Part shown: positions 6,375-6,798 of the stretch, piece after piece | Layout: every line of letters starts with the position of its first letter | Position numbering within the stretch: position 1 is the first letter of the stretch | From: Marinosulfonomonas sp. | Lineage (GTDB): Bacteria > Pseudomonadota > Alphaproteobacteria > Rhodobacterales > Rhodobacteraceae | Length of the DNA stretch: 6,798 nt | Reading direction: 5' to 3' | Assembly: GCA_022712735.1 (NCBI GenBank) | Contig: JAFLKA010000358.1 | Coordinates: 1 to 6,798, forward strand | Notes under the pieces: model-generated | The model's input: only the letters and a program-made list of their open reading frames with translations | Database searches by the model: none | What the model was told of the DNA's origin: nothing | Position numbers and translations under genes: made by a program

Positions 6375-6382
6375 GCGGCAAT
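6360..6382. repeat. Perfect inverted repeat centred on the ychF -10 box
   Basis: ATTGCCGC (6360-6367) and GCGGCAAT (6375-6382) are perfect eight-base inverted arms around the seven-base centre CCTACAT. That centre contains the proposed -10 hexamer of ychF. The repeat lies in the 120-base gap between the divergent trpA and ychF genes. Its placement suits a dimeric DNA-binding protein that would block ychF, and perhaps affect trpA, but it could also act as a hairpin in a longer transcript. Confidence 0.6.
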
Positions 6383-6403
6383 ATTCTACAAAGGGATCAG
6401 ACC

Positions 6404-6798
6404 ATGGGCTTTAAGATGGGTATCGTTGGAATGCCGAATGTCGGCAAATCCACGTTGTTTAACGCGCTAACACGAACCGCTGCCGCACAGGCTGCGAATT
6501 TCCCGTTTTGCACGATTGAACCCAACGTTGGCGAGGTCGGCGTGCCAGACGCGCGGCTGGATACCTTGGCCGAAATCGCTGGCTCTGCCAAAATCATCCC
6601 GACCCGCATGACCTTTGTCGACATCGCGGGCCTTGTCAAAGGCGCCTCCAAGGGCGAAGGGCTGGGCAACCAGTTTCTGGCCAACATCCGCGAGGTGGAC
6701 GCGATTGCCCATGTGCTGCGCTGTTTTGAAGATGGCGATGTCACCCATGTCGAGGGGCGGGTTGACCCTGTGGCCGATGCCGCGACCATTGAAACCGA
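6404..6798 (+). CDS. ychF: Redox-regulated ATPase YchF (Obg-related), N-terminal part, cut by the right edge
   Basis: The first 131 codons of YchF/OLA1 are present, a cytosolic P-loop ATPase of the Obg family that binds ribosomes and is linked to translation and oxidative-stress control. The Walker A motif is GMPNVGKST at residues 9-17, where most relatives have GLPNVGKST. The switch II/Walker B stretch follows as [20 protein letters not shown], and then the typical [20 protein letters not shown]. The NxxE element that gives YchF its preference for ATP over GTP lies beyond the window, as do the coiled-coil and TGS domains. The start at ATG 6404 has AAGGGA at 6391-6396, 7 bases upstream, and a good promoter candidate before that. 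The gene is divergent from trpA. In many bacteria ychF neighbours pth and rplY; here an rplY start lies about 6.3 kb to the left, facing the other way. Confidence 0.97.
   Translation, partial: MGFKMGIVGMPNVGKSTLFNALTRTAAAQAANFPFCTIEPNVGEVGVPDARLDTLAEIAGSAKIIPTRMTFVDIAGLVKGASKGEGLGNQFLANIREVDAIAHVLRCFEDGDVTHVEGRVDPVADAATIET

Noticed and set aside
6397..6789. Open minus-strand frame of about 130 codons opposite ychF
   Set aside because: It covers the highly conserved P-loop region of ychF, and its serine-, threonine- and alanine-rich translation has no family features.

Overview
The window looks like chromosomal DNA of an alphaproteobacterium, most likely a marine Rhodobacteraceae (Roseobacter-group) member. 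The L25, YchF, LldD, MttB-like and MFS proteins all read like the versions I know from that family. Two promoter candidates fit the alphaproteobacterial CTTGAC-N17/18-CTATAT pattern. The assignment is by protein resemblance only. There are seven genes, two of them cut by the window edges. I found no tRNA, rRNA, insertion sequence, CRISPR array or prophage gene.

Layout, left to right. The start of rplY (ribosomal protein L25) runs off the left edge on the minus strand, with a structured leader. A gap of about 200 bases separates it from a divergent plus-strand MFS transporter gene. That gene ends tail to tail with lldD, the stop codons overlapping by four bases. A minus-strand run follows, read from right to left: trpA (tryptophan synthase alpha), a phosphagen (arginine) kinase, an MttB-like trimethylamine/betaine methyltransferase and lldD (FMN-dependent L-lactate dehydrogenase). 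The gaps within this run are 35, 103 and 65 bases. Divergent from trpA, the start of ychF runs off the right edge.

How the genes may work together. trpA is biosynthetic, and no trpB lies next to it on the upstream side. Downstream of it come three catabolic or energy-related genes: a kinase that probably stores high-energy phosphate on arginine, a likely demethylase of quaternary or tertiary amines lacking a visible corrinoid partner, and a respiratory hydroxyacid dehydrogenase. The transporter beyond lldD has no substrate I can name. Co-transcription of trpA with the kinase is plausible from the 35-base gap. The wider gaps after the kinase and after the MttB-like gene allow separate transcripts, and lldD has its own promoter candidate.

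The most notable item is the kinase. It is a full-length, two-domain, animal-type arginine kinase with the ATP-binding arginines, guanidinium-binding glutamates and reactive cysteine in place. Such enzymes are mainly found in animals and protists and occur only sporadically in bacteria. Smaller observations are two inverted repeats sitting on promoter -10 boxes, one before ychF and one before lldD, and alternative hairpins in the rplY leader.
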